From the NCBI RefSeq assembly GCF_018919385.1, contig NZ_JAHLMF010000008.1, positions 124,001 to 188,000 of the forward strand: 64,000 bases of DNA. Direction: 5' to 3'. Origin of the DNA: Geomonas diazotrophica (GTDB lineage Bacteria > Desulfobacterota > Desulfuromonadia > Geobacterales > Geobacteraceae). How positions within the stretch are numbered: position 1 is the first letter of the stretch; each line of letters begins with the position of its first letter. A program made the position numbers and the translations under genes. This document shows, one piece after another, positions 24,229-32,864 of this stretch. The notes beneath the pieces are model-generated. The model made no database searches. It had not been told where the DNA came from and saw only the letters and a program-made list of their open reading frames with translations.

Positions 24229-25494
24229 CTACTTCCTGACGAAGTCGGGCCTGGAGAAGCTGTACTCGAAGTTCATGTGGTCGGTGTAGCTACCGTCCAG
24301 GATGGCGGCAACGTCCTCGGTGAACACCAGCTCCTCGTCGGTCGGGATGACGTACACCTTGACCGGCGAATCGTCCGTGGTGATCAGCGTCTCGCGCTTT
24401 CTGGTCATTGCCGAGGCGTTGCGCTCCTTGTCGAGGACGATACCCAGGTGCTCGAGCCCGGAGATGGCGCGCTCCCTGATCGGCGCCCCCATCTCCCCCA
24501 CCCCGGCGGTGAAGACGACCGCATCGAGCCTCCCCACGACGGCCATGTAGGTCCCGATGTACTTCTTGAGACGGTACGCCTCGATGTCCAACGCCAGCGC
24601 ACAGAGACGGTCTCCACCGTTGGCGTTCTCGATCACGTCGCGGCGGTCGGTGAAGCGGCCGGTAATGCCGATGACGCCGCTCTTCTTGTTCAGGATGGAG
24701 TCGATCTCCTTGGCGGAAAGGTTCTCCTTCTGCATCATGAAGGCGGGTATGGCGGGATCGATGTCGCCGCAGCGCGTGCCCATCATCGCGCCTTCCAGCG
24801 GCGTGAGCCCCATGCTGGTGTCGACCGACACACCGTTTTTGATGGCGCAGTGGGAGACGCCGTTGCCTATGTGCATGGTGATGACGTTGCACTGGTTGGC
24901 GGGCTTGCCCAGGATGGCGGCGATGCGCTTGGAAACGTAGAGGTGCGAGGTGCCGTGGAAGCCGTAGCGGCGAACGCCATACTTCTCGTACCACTCGTAC
25001 GGGAGCGGATAGAGGTAGGCGTGCTCGGGCATGGTCTGGTGAAACGCCGTATCGAAAATAGCAACCTGCGGCACACCGGGGAGCACGGCCATGGCGCCTT
25101 CAATACCGGCGATGTTGGGCGGGTTGTGCAGCGGTGCCAGGTGCTGCACCTCGGTGACTGCGGCCAGCACCTCGTCGTCGATCAGCACGGACTTGGTGAA
25201 CTTCTCGCCGCCGTGCACGACGCGGTGGCCGACCGCGGAGATCTGTTTGATGTCCTGAAGCACGCCGTGGGTCGGGGAGGTCAGGGTCCTCAGGATCAGG
25301 TCAACTGCGGTCTTGTGGTCCGGACAGTCGGAGTCTTCACGATAGGTCTCACGCCCGGATACCTCGTGCAGGATGAAGGAGTCGCCGATGACCACGCGCT
25401 CCACCATCCCCTTTGCCACAACCACTTTTTTATCCCAATCAAACAACTGGTATTTTACAGAAGAACTCCCGCAGTTAAGTGCCAGAATATCCAT
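24229..25494 (-). CDS. ackA: acetate kinase
   Basis: 421 residues, usual length. It makes acetyl phosphate from acetate and ATP, or the reverse. Motifs: ALNCGSSSVKYQLFD at the start, VGHRVVHGGEKF, FDTAFHQTMPEHAY, YGFHGTSHLYVSKR, and VVFTAGVGEMGAPIRE. The ATG is preceded by CGGGGGATGCTAATCG. Unlike the common ackA-pta operon, the genes converge here, so their levels can be set independently. The upstream region at 25540-25600 has a T-rich, AT-rich stretch likely to carry the promoter. Confidence 0.95.
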   Translation of the reverse strand: MDILALNCGSSSVKYQLFDWDKKVVVAKGMVERVVIGDSFILHEVSGRETYREDSDCPDHKTAVDLILRTLTSPTHGVLQDIKQISAVGHRVVHGGEKFTKSVLIDDEVLAAVTEVQHLAPLHNPPNIAGIEGAMAVLPGVPQVAIFDTAFHQTMPEHAYLYPLPYEWYEKYGVRRYGFHGTSHLYVSKRIAAILGKPANQCNVITMHIGNGVSHCAIKNGVSVDTSMGLTPLEGAMMGTRCGDIDPAIPAFMMQKENLSAKEIDSILNKKSGVIGITGRFTDRRDVIENANGGDRLCALALDIEAYRLKKYIGTYMAVVGRLDAVVFTAGVGEMGAPIRERAISGLEHLGIVLDKERNASAMTRKRETLITTDDSPVKVYVIPTDEELVFTEDVAAILDGSYTDHMNFEYSFSRPDFVRK

Positions 25495-25724
25495 CGATTA
25501 GCATCCCCCGTGATTGTAGTTTGCCCAGTGATACGAGGAAGATCCACACCGGACAAAAAGTACACAAATAAAACCTTTTTTTATATATACAGGAGAGTGG
25601 GCCTCAGTTCAAGATTTTTCTCCCGATTAGGAGTTTATTGTCTACAGCTTTATGGTGGACTTTTTGCGAGCGCTGTGCTAGTTTCCACCTCAACTTTTAA
25701 CTCCAAGTGAAGGAGGTGAATACT

Positions 25725-25895
25725 TTGGCACATACCATCAGCGACGAATGCATCAACTGCGGCGCCTGCGACGATTCCTGCCCGGTCAACGCTATCAGCG
25801 AGGCTGGCAGCAAGAGGACCATCGCTGCAGATACCTGCATCGACTGCGGCGCTTGCGTAGACACCTGCCCGGTGTCCGCAATCTCCCCGGCCTAA
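25725..25895 (+). CDS. 2x[4Fe-4S] ferredoxin
   Basis: 56 residues starting at TTG 25725, preceded by AAGGAGGTGA with proper spacing; an in-frame GTG at 25707 overlaps the ribosome site and is unlikely. Two full cluster motifs are present, CINCGACDDSCP and CIDCGACVDTCP, giving a clostridial-type low-potential electron carrier. Likely partners are 2-oxoacid:ferredoxin oxidoreductases or hydrogenases, none of which are in the window. It is monocistronic, ending 35 bp before a terminator. Confidence 0.93.
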   Translation: MAHTISDECINCGACDDSCPVNAISEAGSKRTIAADTCIDCGACVDTCPVSAISPA

Positions 25896-25930
25896 TCAGC
25901 AACCGCACCAAAAGAAACATGTAATGCCAT

Positions 25931-25969
25931 GGCCTGCAGCCGGTTCGTCCGCTGCAGGCCTCATTTTTT
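25931..25969 (+). terminator. intrinsic terminator of ferredoxin gene
   Basis: GGCCTGCAGC/GCTGCAGGCC, a 10-bp perfect stem with a 10-base loop, then TCATTTTTT. Confidence 0.85.
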
Positions 25970-25982
25970 GCAGCGAAGAACC

Positions 25983-26018
25983 AAAAAGGAGGGCGCCCCG
26001 GGGCGCCCTCCTTTTTTT
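25983..26018. terminator. strong palindromic terminator, gltX side
   Basis: A 34-base perfect palindrome (AAAAAGGAGGGCGCCCC and its complement) with T runs on both strands, 21 bp past the gltX stop. It insulates the converging ferredoxin and gltX genes. Confidence 0.9.
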
Positions 26019-26038
26019 GATCCGCACCTCGCCGCAGA

Positions 26039-27445
26039 CTACTTCGCGAGGACGGCTATGGCGCGCTCGATGCGCTTTTTGGTCTCGGCGAGGCCGAGCA
26101 CCTCGATCATCTCGTAGATGCCCGGGGAGGCGGTCGTGCCGGAGAGGGCGAGCCGCACGGCGGGACCGACCTGGCCTAGCTTGATCCCCTTCTCTGCCAT
26201 CAGCTCCTTGAAGGCCTGCTCGATGTGAGCCTGGTCGAGGGCAGGCAGGGCCGCCAGTTTTTCCACCAGCGCGGTGAGAAGCGCGGGTGTGTCGGCATTG
26301 AAGGCCTTAGCCACACCCTGCTCGTCGTAGGAAAGCTCGTCGCTGTAATAGAACAGCGCCCCGTCGGCAAGCTCCAGCATGGTCTTGGCGCGCTCCTGCA
26401 GGGTCTTGATCACGGACACCAGGTCCGGTCCCCCCTGGGCGGGATCAACGCCCCGCTCCTTCAGGAACGGCACCAGGAGGTCGGCCAGGCGCACCGGATC
26501 CCCCGTCTTGATGTAGTGGGCGTTCAGCCACATGAGCTTGTCCGGGTTGAAGACCCCGGCGGAGCGCCCCACGTTCTCGATGGAGAATTTCTCGATCAGG
26601 TCCTGCAGCGAGAAGATCTCTTCGTCGCCGTGGCTCCACCCAAGGCGAACAAGGTAGTTCACCATCGCCTCGGGGAGAAAGCCCATGTCGCGGTAGGCCA
26701 TGACCGAGGTGGCGCCGTGGCGCTTGGAGAGACGGGCCTTGTCGGCGCCGAGGATCATCGGCACGTGGGCGAAGACCGGCACCGGCGCACCCAGCGCCTG
26801 GTAGATCAGGATCTGACGCGGCGTGTTGTTGACGTGGTCGTCGCCGCGGATGACGGTGGTGATCTTCATGGTGACGTCGTCGATGACCACAACGAAGTTA
26901 TAGGTCGGGGTGCCGTCGGTGCGCTGGATGATCAGGTCGTCCAGTTCAGCGTTCTCGAAGGAGACCTTCCCCTTGATCAGGTCGTTCCAGGTGGTGGCCC
27001 CTTCCTTGGGGGTCTTGAAACGGATCACGTAGGGGCGGCCGTCGTCCTCCTGGGGGGGGAGGTTGCGGCAAGTGCCGTCGTACTTCGGTTTTCCCCCTTC
27101 AGCGAGCGCCTTCTCGCGCTTCGCCTCGAGCTCCTCGACGCTGCAGTAGCACTTGTACGCCTTCCCCTCTGCGACCAGCTTGTCGATGTATTCCTTGTAG
27201 ACCGGGAAGTAGTCGGATTGGAAGAAGGGGCCCTCATCCCAGTCCAGCCCCAGCCACTTCATCCCCTCGAAGATGGCATCGACCGACTGCTGGGTGGATC
27301 GCGTCACGTCGGTATCCTCAATCCTCAGGACGAAAGTGCCGTGCTGCTTCCTGGCCAAAAGCCAGTTGAAAAGGGCCGTACGCGCCCCTCCTACATGGAG
27401 AAAGCCGGTCGGGCTCGGTGCGAAACGGAGACGTACTTCTGACAT
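26039..27445 (-). CDS. gltX: glutamyl-tRNA synthetase
   Basis: 468 residues from ATG 27445, which has an AAAGGAG box; an upstream extension lacks family similarity. It charges tRNA-Glu. The class I signatures are [20 protein letters not shown] (HIGH-like) and [12 protein letters not shown] (KMSKS-like LSKRH). Also visible are [11 protein letters not shown] and [10 protein letters not shown]. It is monocistronic, with a strong terminator 21 bp downstream. No GatCAB genes are in the window, so whether it also charges tRNA-Gln cannot be told from here. Confidence 0.96.
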   Translation of the reverse strand: MSEVRLRFAPSPTGFLHVGGARTALFNWLLARKQHGTFVLRIEDTDVTRSTQQSVDAIFEGMKWLGLDWDEGPFFQSDYFPVYKEYIDKLVAEGKAYKCYCSVEELEAKREKALAEGGKPKYDGTCRNLPPQEDDGRPYVIRFKTPKEGATTWNDLIKGKVSFENAELDDLIIQRTDGTPTYNFVVVIDDVTMKITTVIRGDDHVNNTPRQILIYQALGAPVPVFAHVPMILGADKARLSKRHGATSVMAYRDMGFLPEAMVNYLVRLGWSHGDEEIFSLQDLIEKFSIENVGRSAGVFNPDKLMWLNAHYIKTGDPVRLADLLVPFLKERGVDPAQGGPDLVSVIKTLQERAKTMLELADGALFYYSDELSYDEQGVAKAFNADTPALLTALVEKLAALPALDQAHIEQAFKELMAEKGIKLGQVGPAVRLALSGTTASPGIYEMIEVLGLAETKKRIERAIAVLAK

Positions 27446-27527
27446 GAAAGGCTCCTTTGCTGCTTTGATCATTGCATGACTGCAATAAAGTGGTGTGTTG
27501 CGTTCGGTATGGTCGGGCGCGGGGCGC

Positions 27528-27716
27528 CTACCCCTCGTCCTCGTCGTCATCCTGGTGCTGAGACGCCTTCTCACCGGGGATACGGTACCCTTCGCTGGCC
27601 CAGGTGCCGAGGTCGATCATCTTGCACCTCTCCGAGCAGAAGGGTCGATACGGGTTCCCGGCCAGCGTGGCTTCCTTGCGGCAATGCGGGCACTTGACGG
27701 TCTGTATGGCGCACAT
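27528..27716 (-). CDS. yacG: YacG-type zinc protein (DNA gyrase inhibitor family)
   Basis: 62 residues. A zinc site is formed by CPHC near residue 9 and [20 protein letters not shown], the YacG signature. In E. coli YacG binds GyrB and inhibits gyrase. The C-terminus is very acidic (DDDEDEG), as is common in the family. It lies between gltX and the MshEN-REC gene on the same strand, 82 bp upstream of gltX. Confidence 0.9.
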   Translation of the reverse strand: MCAIQTVKCPHCRKEATLAGNPYRPFCSERCKMIDLGTWASEGYRIPGEKASQHQDDDEDEG

Positions 27717-27736
27717 GGGGTTTCCTCAAATAAATA

Positions 27737-27762
27737 CCTCCAGCGCCGGACGGGGCTGGAGG
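27737..27762 (-). terminator. hairpin after the MshEN-REC gene
   Basis: CCTCCAGC/GCTGGAGG, an 8-bp stem with a 10-base loop, followed on the minus strand by TATTTATTT. It lies in the 79-bp gap before yacG. Confidence 0.6.
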
Positions 27763-27795
27763 GTGCGTGGTCCTGGTCGGATTTAGGCCAACCGC

Positions 27796-28638
27796 TCAAC
27801 TTAACTGGTACTTGCGCTCCCTGAACTGCAGCGCCCTCTTCACCCGCATGATCAGGGTCTCCTCCCGCACCGGCTTCTCGATGAAATCGAAGAACCCCTT
27901 CTCGAAGGCCTTCACCTCGTCCTCGGGCTGCAGGGAACTGGTGATGAGTATCACCGGTATGGCATTCAGGTCGGGCACGCTATGCAGCGCGTCGAAAAGT
28001 CCGAAACCGTCCAACTTGGGCATCATCAAGTCGGTGATCACCACGTGCGGCTTCTCGGTCAGGACCGCCTTGTAGGCCTCCAGCCCGTCCGCGGCGTGGA
28101 TGACGCGGAACCCTTCCCGTCCCAGGAAGTCGCCGAACATGGTCGCGATCAGCTTGTCGTCCTCGACCACCAGCACCGTGTGGGCGGCCGCGCTGGCCAC
28201 CTCCTTCTGCAGATAGTTCTTGCAGATGGCAGCGTAGATCTCCTTCCTGGTGGCGATGAAGGGGGTGATGGTCAGTCCGAGGTTGGCCGAGATGTTGCGC
28301 ACGACCCGGGTCTCGGTGGGATCGGCCATGGCCAGTGCCAGCCTCTTCTCGTCCAGCTTGAGCGGAAAGATGTTGTTCTGCATGGCCACGTCCACCGAGA
28401 TGGTCCTCAGCAGTTGCGGCGAGAAGCTGTAGCCGGCAAAGTTGCTGGCGACACGGCAGCCGTACTGCGTGGCCAGCGCCTGGGCCAGTTCCTCGCCGGT
28501 GACCAGCTCCAGGTCCTCCAGCACGGTCCCGAAGCGTGTGCCGAGCTTCTTGGAGACCGCCAACATGCGCTCCACCGTTTTCTCGGTAAGAAGCCCGTTC
28601 TCGATGAATATCTGGCCCAGCTTTTTTCGCTTTTCCAT
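27796..28638 (-). CDS. MshEN domain fused to a response-regulator receiver
   Basis: 280 residues. Residues ~1-145 are a type II secretion ATPase N-terminal-like (MshEN) region (KKLGQIFIENGLLTEKTVERML, LAQALATQYG, ISVDVAMQNNIFPLKLDEKRLALAMADPTE). Some such domains bind cyclic di-GMP. Residues ~154-275 are a receiver with acidic EDD at 159-161, phospho-acceptor Asp203 (VVITDLMMPKLDG) and Lys in DFIEKPV. There is no output domain, so it may signal by protein contact, perhaps linking phosphorylation to a type IV pilus or cyclic di-GMP pathway. That role is inferred. The SPOR gene lies 68 bp upstream. Confidence 0.85.
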   Translation of the reverse strand: MEKRKKLGQIFIENGLLTEKTVERMLAVSKKLGTRFGTVLEDLELVTGEELAQALATQYGCRVASNFAGYSFSPQLLRTISVDVAMQNNIFPLKLDEKRLALAMADPTETRVVRNISANLGLTITPFIATRKEIYAAICKNYLQKEVASAAAHTVLVVEDDKLIATMFGDFLGREGFRVIHAADGLEAYKAVLTEKPHVVITDLMMPKLDGFGLFDALHSVPDLNAIPVILITSSLQPEDEVKAFEKGFFDFIEKPVREETLIMRVKRALQFRERKYQLS

Positions 28639-28706
28639 AGGACCTCCCCATCCCGGGGTTAACTGTAGCTCGGGGAGAGAAAAAAACCATGCGGGGAGCG
28701 AAAAAG

Positions 28707-29498
28707 CTACTCCGCTACCACCGTCGCCCCGCTCCCGACCTTCCCGGCCAACTGCAGTGCCTCCTGCTTGGAGAGGTGCCGTCCTACCCTGATCCGGTAC
28801 CAGACTCCCTTGTCCTGAAGCTTCGATTCCACAAGGTAAGCGGCTACCCCCTTGGCGACGAGCTTCGCGCGTACGGCATCGGCCTCCTTCTTGTCCTTGT
28901 AGGAAGCGACCTGCACCAGGTAGCGCGCCTCGGCACCCTGCTTGTCGGCAGCCGCCGGTTTGTCTGCGGCGGGCTCAGCCCTGTCGGCGGCCTTCTCGGC
29001 GGGTTTCGCCTCCGGCGCCTTGGCGGCCGGAGCGGCGGCAGGCTTTGCCGGTGCCGTCCCGGGGGCAGGCGCTGCGGTCGCGGCCGGCGCCGCGGCTGCA
29101 GCCTTGGACTGTACCTCGGGAAGCTTCGTGTTGATGCCGCTCCCCATGGCACCCTTCCCGCCCGAGGGGAGGGTCTTGTAGAAGGTCAGCGGGACGTCAG
29201 GTGCGGGCTGCCCCGGCTGCGCCGGTTGAGCGGGCGTCGCCGGCTGCACCGCGGGTGCTGCCTGTGTCTTTTGCTGGGCCGCGGCCTGCGCCGCTGCGAG
29301 GGCCTTGGCATCGACCTTTCCTTTGAACAGGAACCATCCGGTCAGCACCCCCGCACCGTATCCAAGGACAAGCAGCAACAGGCCGACCACCGCGAAGGTG
29401 CCGATCGGCTCTCGGCGCGGGCGGTTCTTCTGCACGGGCTTGGCGCGCTCGGCGCTTTCCCTGACCGCCTTCATCTTTTCGCTGTAGTCAAGCCGCAT
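28707..29498 (-). CDS. membrane-anchored SPOR domain protein
   Basis: 263 residues. A short cytoplasmic stretch (~1-33, basic) is followed by one membrane helix (~34-55, FAVVGLLLLVLGYGAGVLTG), an Ala/Pro-rich linker of ~125 residues, and a C-terminal SPOR domain (~185-262, RYLVQVASYKDKKEADAVRA ... WYRIRVGRHLSKQEAL). SPOR domains bind denuded septal peptidoglycan, so this is probably a cell-division or envelope protein. It starts 9 bp after argS. A septum-formation protein gene lies just upstream in the same array. Confidence 0.9.
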   Translation of the reverse strand: MRLDYSEKMKAVRESAERAKPVQKNRPRREPIGTFAVVGLLLLVLGYGAGVLTGWFLFKGKVDAKALAAAQAAAQQKTQAAPAVQPATPAQPAQPGQPAPDVPLTFYKTLPSGGKGAMGSGINTKLPEVQSKAAAAAPAATAAPAPGTAPAKPAAAPAAKAPEAKPAEKAADRAEPAADKPAAADKQGAEARYLVQVASYKDKKEADAVRAKLVAKGVAAYLVESKLQDKGVWYRIRVGRHLSKQEALQLAGKVGSGATVVAE

Positions 29499-29507
29499 GT
29501 GCCCCTC

Positions 29508-31172
29508 CTACATCCTCTCCGGAGCCGAGATCCCGAGCACGGTCAGCGCGTTCTTCAGGGTGACGGCGACGCAGTGCAGCAGGAACAGACGGGCCTGGGT
29601 GAGCTCGGGCTCCTCCGGGGTGATCACCCTGCTCTTGTTGTAGAAGCTGTGGAACTCGCCGGCCAGGTCCTGAAGGTAGTAGGTGATCCGGTGCGGCTCG
29701 AAGTTCACCGCCGCCCCCTCCAGGATTTCCGGGTAGAGGGAGAGCTTCTTGATCAGGCTCATGTCGTCGGCGCCCTCCAAAAGCTCCAGGCGCACGCCGG
29801 TGAAGTTTGGCTCCACGCCGCGCTCCCTGGCCGTGTCGAAGATGCTCCTGATCCTGGCGTGAGCGTACTGCACGTAGTAGACCGGGTTGTCGTTGCTCTG
29901 GCGCTTGGCGAGCTCGAGATCGAAGTCGAGTTGGCTGTCGGAGCGGCGCATCAGGAAGAAGAAGCGGGCGGCGTCGCGGCCGACCTCGTCCACGACCTCC
30001 TTCAGCGTCACGAACTCGCCGCTTCTCGTGGACATGGCGACCGGCTGGCCGTCGCGCAACAGCGACACCAGCTGCACCAGGATGATGCCGAGGTCGTCCG
30101 CCTTGCGCCCGAGCCCCTGCACGACGCTCTTAAGCCTGGGGACGTAGCCGTGGTGGTCGGCGCCCCACACGTCGATGACCCAGTCGAAGCCGCGCGCGTA
30201 CTTGTCGCGGTGGTAGGCGATGTCGGAGGCGAAATAGGTGGTTACGCCGTTGCTCCTGACCACGACGCGGTCCTTGTCGTCGCCGAAGGCGGTGGTCTTG
30301 AACCAGAGCGCCCCTTCCTGCTCGTAGATGTGCCCCTTCTCCTGCATTTCCGCGATGGCCGAGGTCACCTTCCCCTCGTCGAACAGGGACTGCTCGGAGA
30401 ACCAGTTGTCGAAGCGGATGCCGAAGTCCTGCAGGTCCTCGTCGATCCCCTTGAGGATCAGGTCACCGCCCATCTTCGCGAAGAAGGCGACCCCCTCCTC
30501 CTGGGGCGCCTTCAGGAAGCGGTCGCCGTGCTTGGCGATGGCGTCCCGCGCAATGTCCTTGATGTAGTCGCCCTGGTAGCAGTTCTCGGGGAAATCGATC
30601 TTCTCCCCCAGGAGTTCCTTGTAGCGCAACAACCCCGAGAGCCCCAGGGTGTTCATTTGGTTGCCGGCGTCGTTGATGTAGTACTCGCGCTGCACGTCGA
30701 ATCCTGCGGCGGAGAGGAGCGAGGCGACCGCATCGCCTGTCGCCGCGCCGCGGCCGTGCCCTATGTGCAGCGGACCGGTCGGGTTCGCGCTGACGAACTC
30801 GACCTGCACCTTCTTGCGGGCGCCGACCTTGCTCTTGCCGTACTCGTCACCGGCACGGTCGATCTCGGTGAGAACCTTCCTCCAGGCGCTGTCCTCGACG
30901 AAGAAGTTGATGAACCCCGGCCCGGCGATCTCGACTGAGCGGATCAGGTCGGACGCCTCGGCCAGCTTCTTGACCAGGGCCTCCGCCACGGCGCGGGGCG
31001 CCTTGCGCTCCTGCTTGGCCATCTGCATGGCGACGTTGGTAGCGAAATCTCCGTGCTCGGCGTGCGCCGGCTTCTCCACGTTGATGGCCGGGACCACACC
31101 AGAGGTGAGCGTGCCGTCGGCGAAACACCCCTCGATTCCCTTCAGGATGCATGCGCGCAGCTGCTCCTTCAT
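29508..31172 (-). CDS. argS: arginyl-tRNA synthetase
   Basis: 554 residues, normal length. It charges tRNA-Arg. The N-terminal additional domain precedes the class I signature ANPTGPLHIGHGRGA (HIGH). DVWGADHHGYVPRLK and MSTRSGEFVTL (KMSKS counterpart) follow, and the C-terminal anticodon-binding domain ends ISAPERM. The ATG overlaps the stop of the upstream 56-residue Cys-rich gene (ATGA). The SPOR gene follows by 9 bp. Confidence 0.96.
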   Translation of the reverse strand: MKEQLRACILKGIEGCFADGTLTSGVVPAINVEKPAHAEHGDFATNVAMQMAKQERKAPRAVAEALVKKLAEASDLIRSVEIAGPGFINFFVEDSAWRKVLTEIDRAGDEYGKSKVGARKKVQVEFVSANPTGPLHIGHGRGAATGDAVASLLSAAGFDVQREYYINDAGNQMNTLGLSGLLRYKELLGEKIDFPENCYQGDYIKDIARDAIAKHGDRFLKAPQEEGVAFFAKMGGDLILKGIDEDLQDFGIRFDNWFSEQSLFDEGKVTSAIAEMQEKGHIYEQEGALWFKTTAFGDDKDRVVVRSNGVTTYFASDIAYHRDKYARGFDWVIDVWGADHHGYVPRLKSVVQGLGRKADDLGIILVQLVSLLRDGQPVAMSTRSGEFVTLKEVVDEVGRDAARFFFLMRRSDSQLDFDLELAKRQSNDNPVYYVQYAHARIRSIFDTARERGVEPNFTGVRLELLEGADDMSLIKKLSLYPEILEGAAVNFEPHRITYYLQDLAGEFHSFYNKSRVITPEEPELTQARLFLLHCVAVTLKNALTVLGISAPERM

Positions 31173-31339
31173 ATCTTCTCCTCCCTTTCCTTATCCTTTT
31201 CCGCGTCGGGCACGGGTTTTATGGTCACGTCGCGTGTGAAGTCCGGGCAGCGGGCGCCGCCGTCAGGCACGCAGAATTTCTTGGAGCAGTGTTCGCGCCA
31301 GGCGCAGACCACGCAGTGCTGTTTTCCAGTCTGAGTCAT
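31169..31339 (-). CDS. small cysteine-rich protein of unknown function
   Basis: 56 residues, starting MTQTGKQHCVVCAWREHCSK. Five cysteines lie within 23 residues (C9, C12, C18, C23, C31), suggesting a zinc or iron-sulfur site. The tail is highly charged (DAEKDKEREEKI). The stop overlaps the argS start by ATGA, which supports real translation, and the gene lies 32 bp from the septum-protein gene. I do not recognise a named family. It is too short for many gene finders. Confidence 0.75.
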   Translation of the reverse strand: MTQTGKQHCVVCAWREHCSKKFCVPDGGARCPDFTRDVTIKPVPDAEKDKEREEKI

Positions 31340-31371
31340 ACTTTCCCCTCAAATGCCCGCATGGGGCAACG

Positions 31372-31782
31372 TTACCTGCCGGAGCGCCCAGCCGGCTGCG
31401 CAGGCTGAGCCGGCTTTCCAGCGGCGGCACCCTGCGTCCCGGGTGCAGTTGCCGGGGCGCCCTGGGCCCCGCCCTGGGGCGGAGCGCCGGCCGCTGCAGG
31501 TTTCGCGGCGCCCGGCGAGAACTGGTAGATCACCTCGTTGCTGCGCACCAGGCCGAAGTCGCGCCTGGCGATGCTCTCCAGGTAGCGCCGGTCCGACTGC
31601 AGGGCGGCGATCTCCCGCTTCAGCTTGTCATTTTCCTCTTTCAGCTCGTTCAGACGCTTCTGCGTCTCGTCCAGGTCGCGGTGCAGGTGGTTGATGCGCA
31701 GCAGTCCCCGGTCGCCAAAGACGGTGAACCCGAGGATGAAGATGACCACTGCTGCCGGTACTAGAAAAAATCGTTTCTGCAT
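31372..31782 (-). CDS. septum formation initiator family protein (FtsB/DivIC-like)
   Basis: 136 residues with short cytoplasmic N-terminus, one membrane helix (~5-22, FFLVPAAVVIFILGF), then a coiled coil (~33-70, LDETQKRLNELKEENDKLKR) and the family block SIARRDFGLVRSNEVIY. FtsB-like proteins join FtsL and FtsQ in the divisome. The C-terminal ~45 residues are a Gly/Ala/Pro/Gln-rich tail (GGAQGAPATAPGTQG) beyond the usual family end. It starts 6 bp after the UDP-xylose synthase gene, so expression is probably linked. Confidence 0.9.
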   Translation of the reverse strand: MQKRFFLVPAAVVIFILGFTVFGDRGLLRINHLHRDLDETQKRLNELKEENDKLKREIAALQSDRRYLESIARRDFGLVRSNEVIYQFSPGAAKPAAAGAPPQGGAQGAPATAPGTQGAAAGKPAQPAQPAGRSGR

Positions 31783-31788
31783 GCGTTC

Positions 31789-32724
31789 CTATGCCGGGGT
31801 GAGGACGGACCGGAAATAGTCGATGGTCTGCTTGAGCCCGTCGTCCACGCTCACTTTGGGTTCCCAGCCAAGCATCTGCTTGGCCAGCGAAATGTCAGGC
31901 TGCCTCTGTTTCGGGTCGTCCGCCGGCAGGGGGCGATAGACGATGCGCGAGGTGGACCCGGTGAGGGCTATGATCTTCTTGGCGAATTCCAGGATGGTGG
32001 TTTCCGCGGGATTGCCCAGGTTGACCGGCCCGATGAACCCGGGGGTCTCCATCATGCGCACCATCCCCTCCACGAGGTCGGAGACGAAGCAGAAGGACCG
32101 GGTCTGTTCACCCTCGCCGTAGACGGTGATGTCCTCCCCCTTGAGTGCCTGCAGGATGAAGTTGGAAACGACGCGGCCGTCGTTCTCGGCCATCTTTGGG
32201 CCGTAGGTGTTGAAGATCCTGATGATCCTGACGTCCACGTGGTTCTGGCGGTGGTAGTCCATCATCAGCGTTTCCGCGACGCGTTTCCCCTCGTCGTAGC
32301 AGCTTCTCAGCCCCAGGGTGTTGACGTTGCCCCAGTAGGCCTCCGTCTGCGGGTGCACCTGCGGGTCCCCGTACACCTCTGAGGTGGAGGCCTGCAGGAT
32401 CCTGGCCCTCACCCTCTTGGCGATCCCCAGCATGTTGATGGCGCCCATGACACTGGTCTTGGTGGTCTTGACCGGGTTGTACTGGTAGTGGATCGGCGAA
32501 GCGGGGCAGGCCAGGTTGTAGATCCGGTCGACCTCCAGGAGGATCGGCTGGGTGACGTCGTGGCGAATCAGCTCGAAGCTGTGGTAGTCCAGCAAGTGGG
32601 CGATATTGCGTTTGTTGCCGGTAAAGAAGTTGTCGAGGCAGATGACATCGTGCCCCTCCCTCAAGAGCCTTTCGCAAAGATGTGAGCCGATGAAACCGGC
32701 GCCCCCGGTGACCAGTATGCGCAT
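31789..32724 (-). CDS. UDP-glucuronate decarboxylase (UDP-xylose synthase)
   Basis: 311 residues, an extended SDR. NAD motif [10 protein letters not shown] at 7-16, catalytic YxxxK at Tyr143-Lys147 (SCYDEGKR), and [30 protein letters not shown] and IFNTYGPKM are typical of UXS enzymes, which turn UDP-glucuronate into UDP-xylose. The adjacent upstream gene encodes UDP-glucose 6-dehydrogenase, which supplies the substrate, supporting this over a generic epimerase call. The product likely feeds lipopolysaccharide or exopolysaccharide, but no glycosyltransferases are nearby. The 140 bp between the two genes hold an inverted repeat. Confidence 0.92.
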   Translation of the reverse strand: MRILVTGGAGFIGSHLCERLLREGHDVICLDNFFTGNKRNIAHLLDYHSFELIRHDVTQPILLEVDRIYNLACPASPIHYQYNPVKTTKTSVMGAINMLGIAKRVRARILQASTSEVYGDPQVHPQTEAYWGNVNTLGLRSCYDEGKRVAETLMMDYHRQNHVDVRIIRIFNTYGPKMAENDGRVVSNFILQALKGEDITVYGEGEQTRSFCFVSDLVEGMVRMMETPGFIGPVNLGNPAETTILEFAKKIIALTGSTSRIVYRPLPADDPKQRQPDISLAKQMLGWEPKVSVDDGLKQTIDYFRSVLTPA

Positions 32725-32741
32725 GAAAACCTCAGGAAAAC

Positions 32742-32862
32742 CGTTCTACGTTCTATGTTTTACGTTCCATGCTAACTGCTGTTGTTGCCACACAAGCGGT
32801 GCACCATGCGCAACAGCCGTGTAACGTAGAACTTAGAACATGCAACGCAGAACAGCAGTTAG
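32742..32862. repeat. intergenic inverted repeat between uxs and ugd
   Basis: CTAACTGCTGTT at 32772-32783 is exactly complementary to AACAGCAGTTAG at 32851-32862. Outside and inside lie AT-rich ACGTTCTA-type motifs and their complements (GTAACGTAGAACTTAGAAC near 32821). It is less GC-rich than its surroundings and looks like a mobile intergenic repeat. Confidence 0.7.
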
Positions 32863-32864
32863 TG

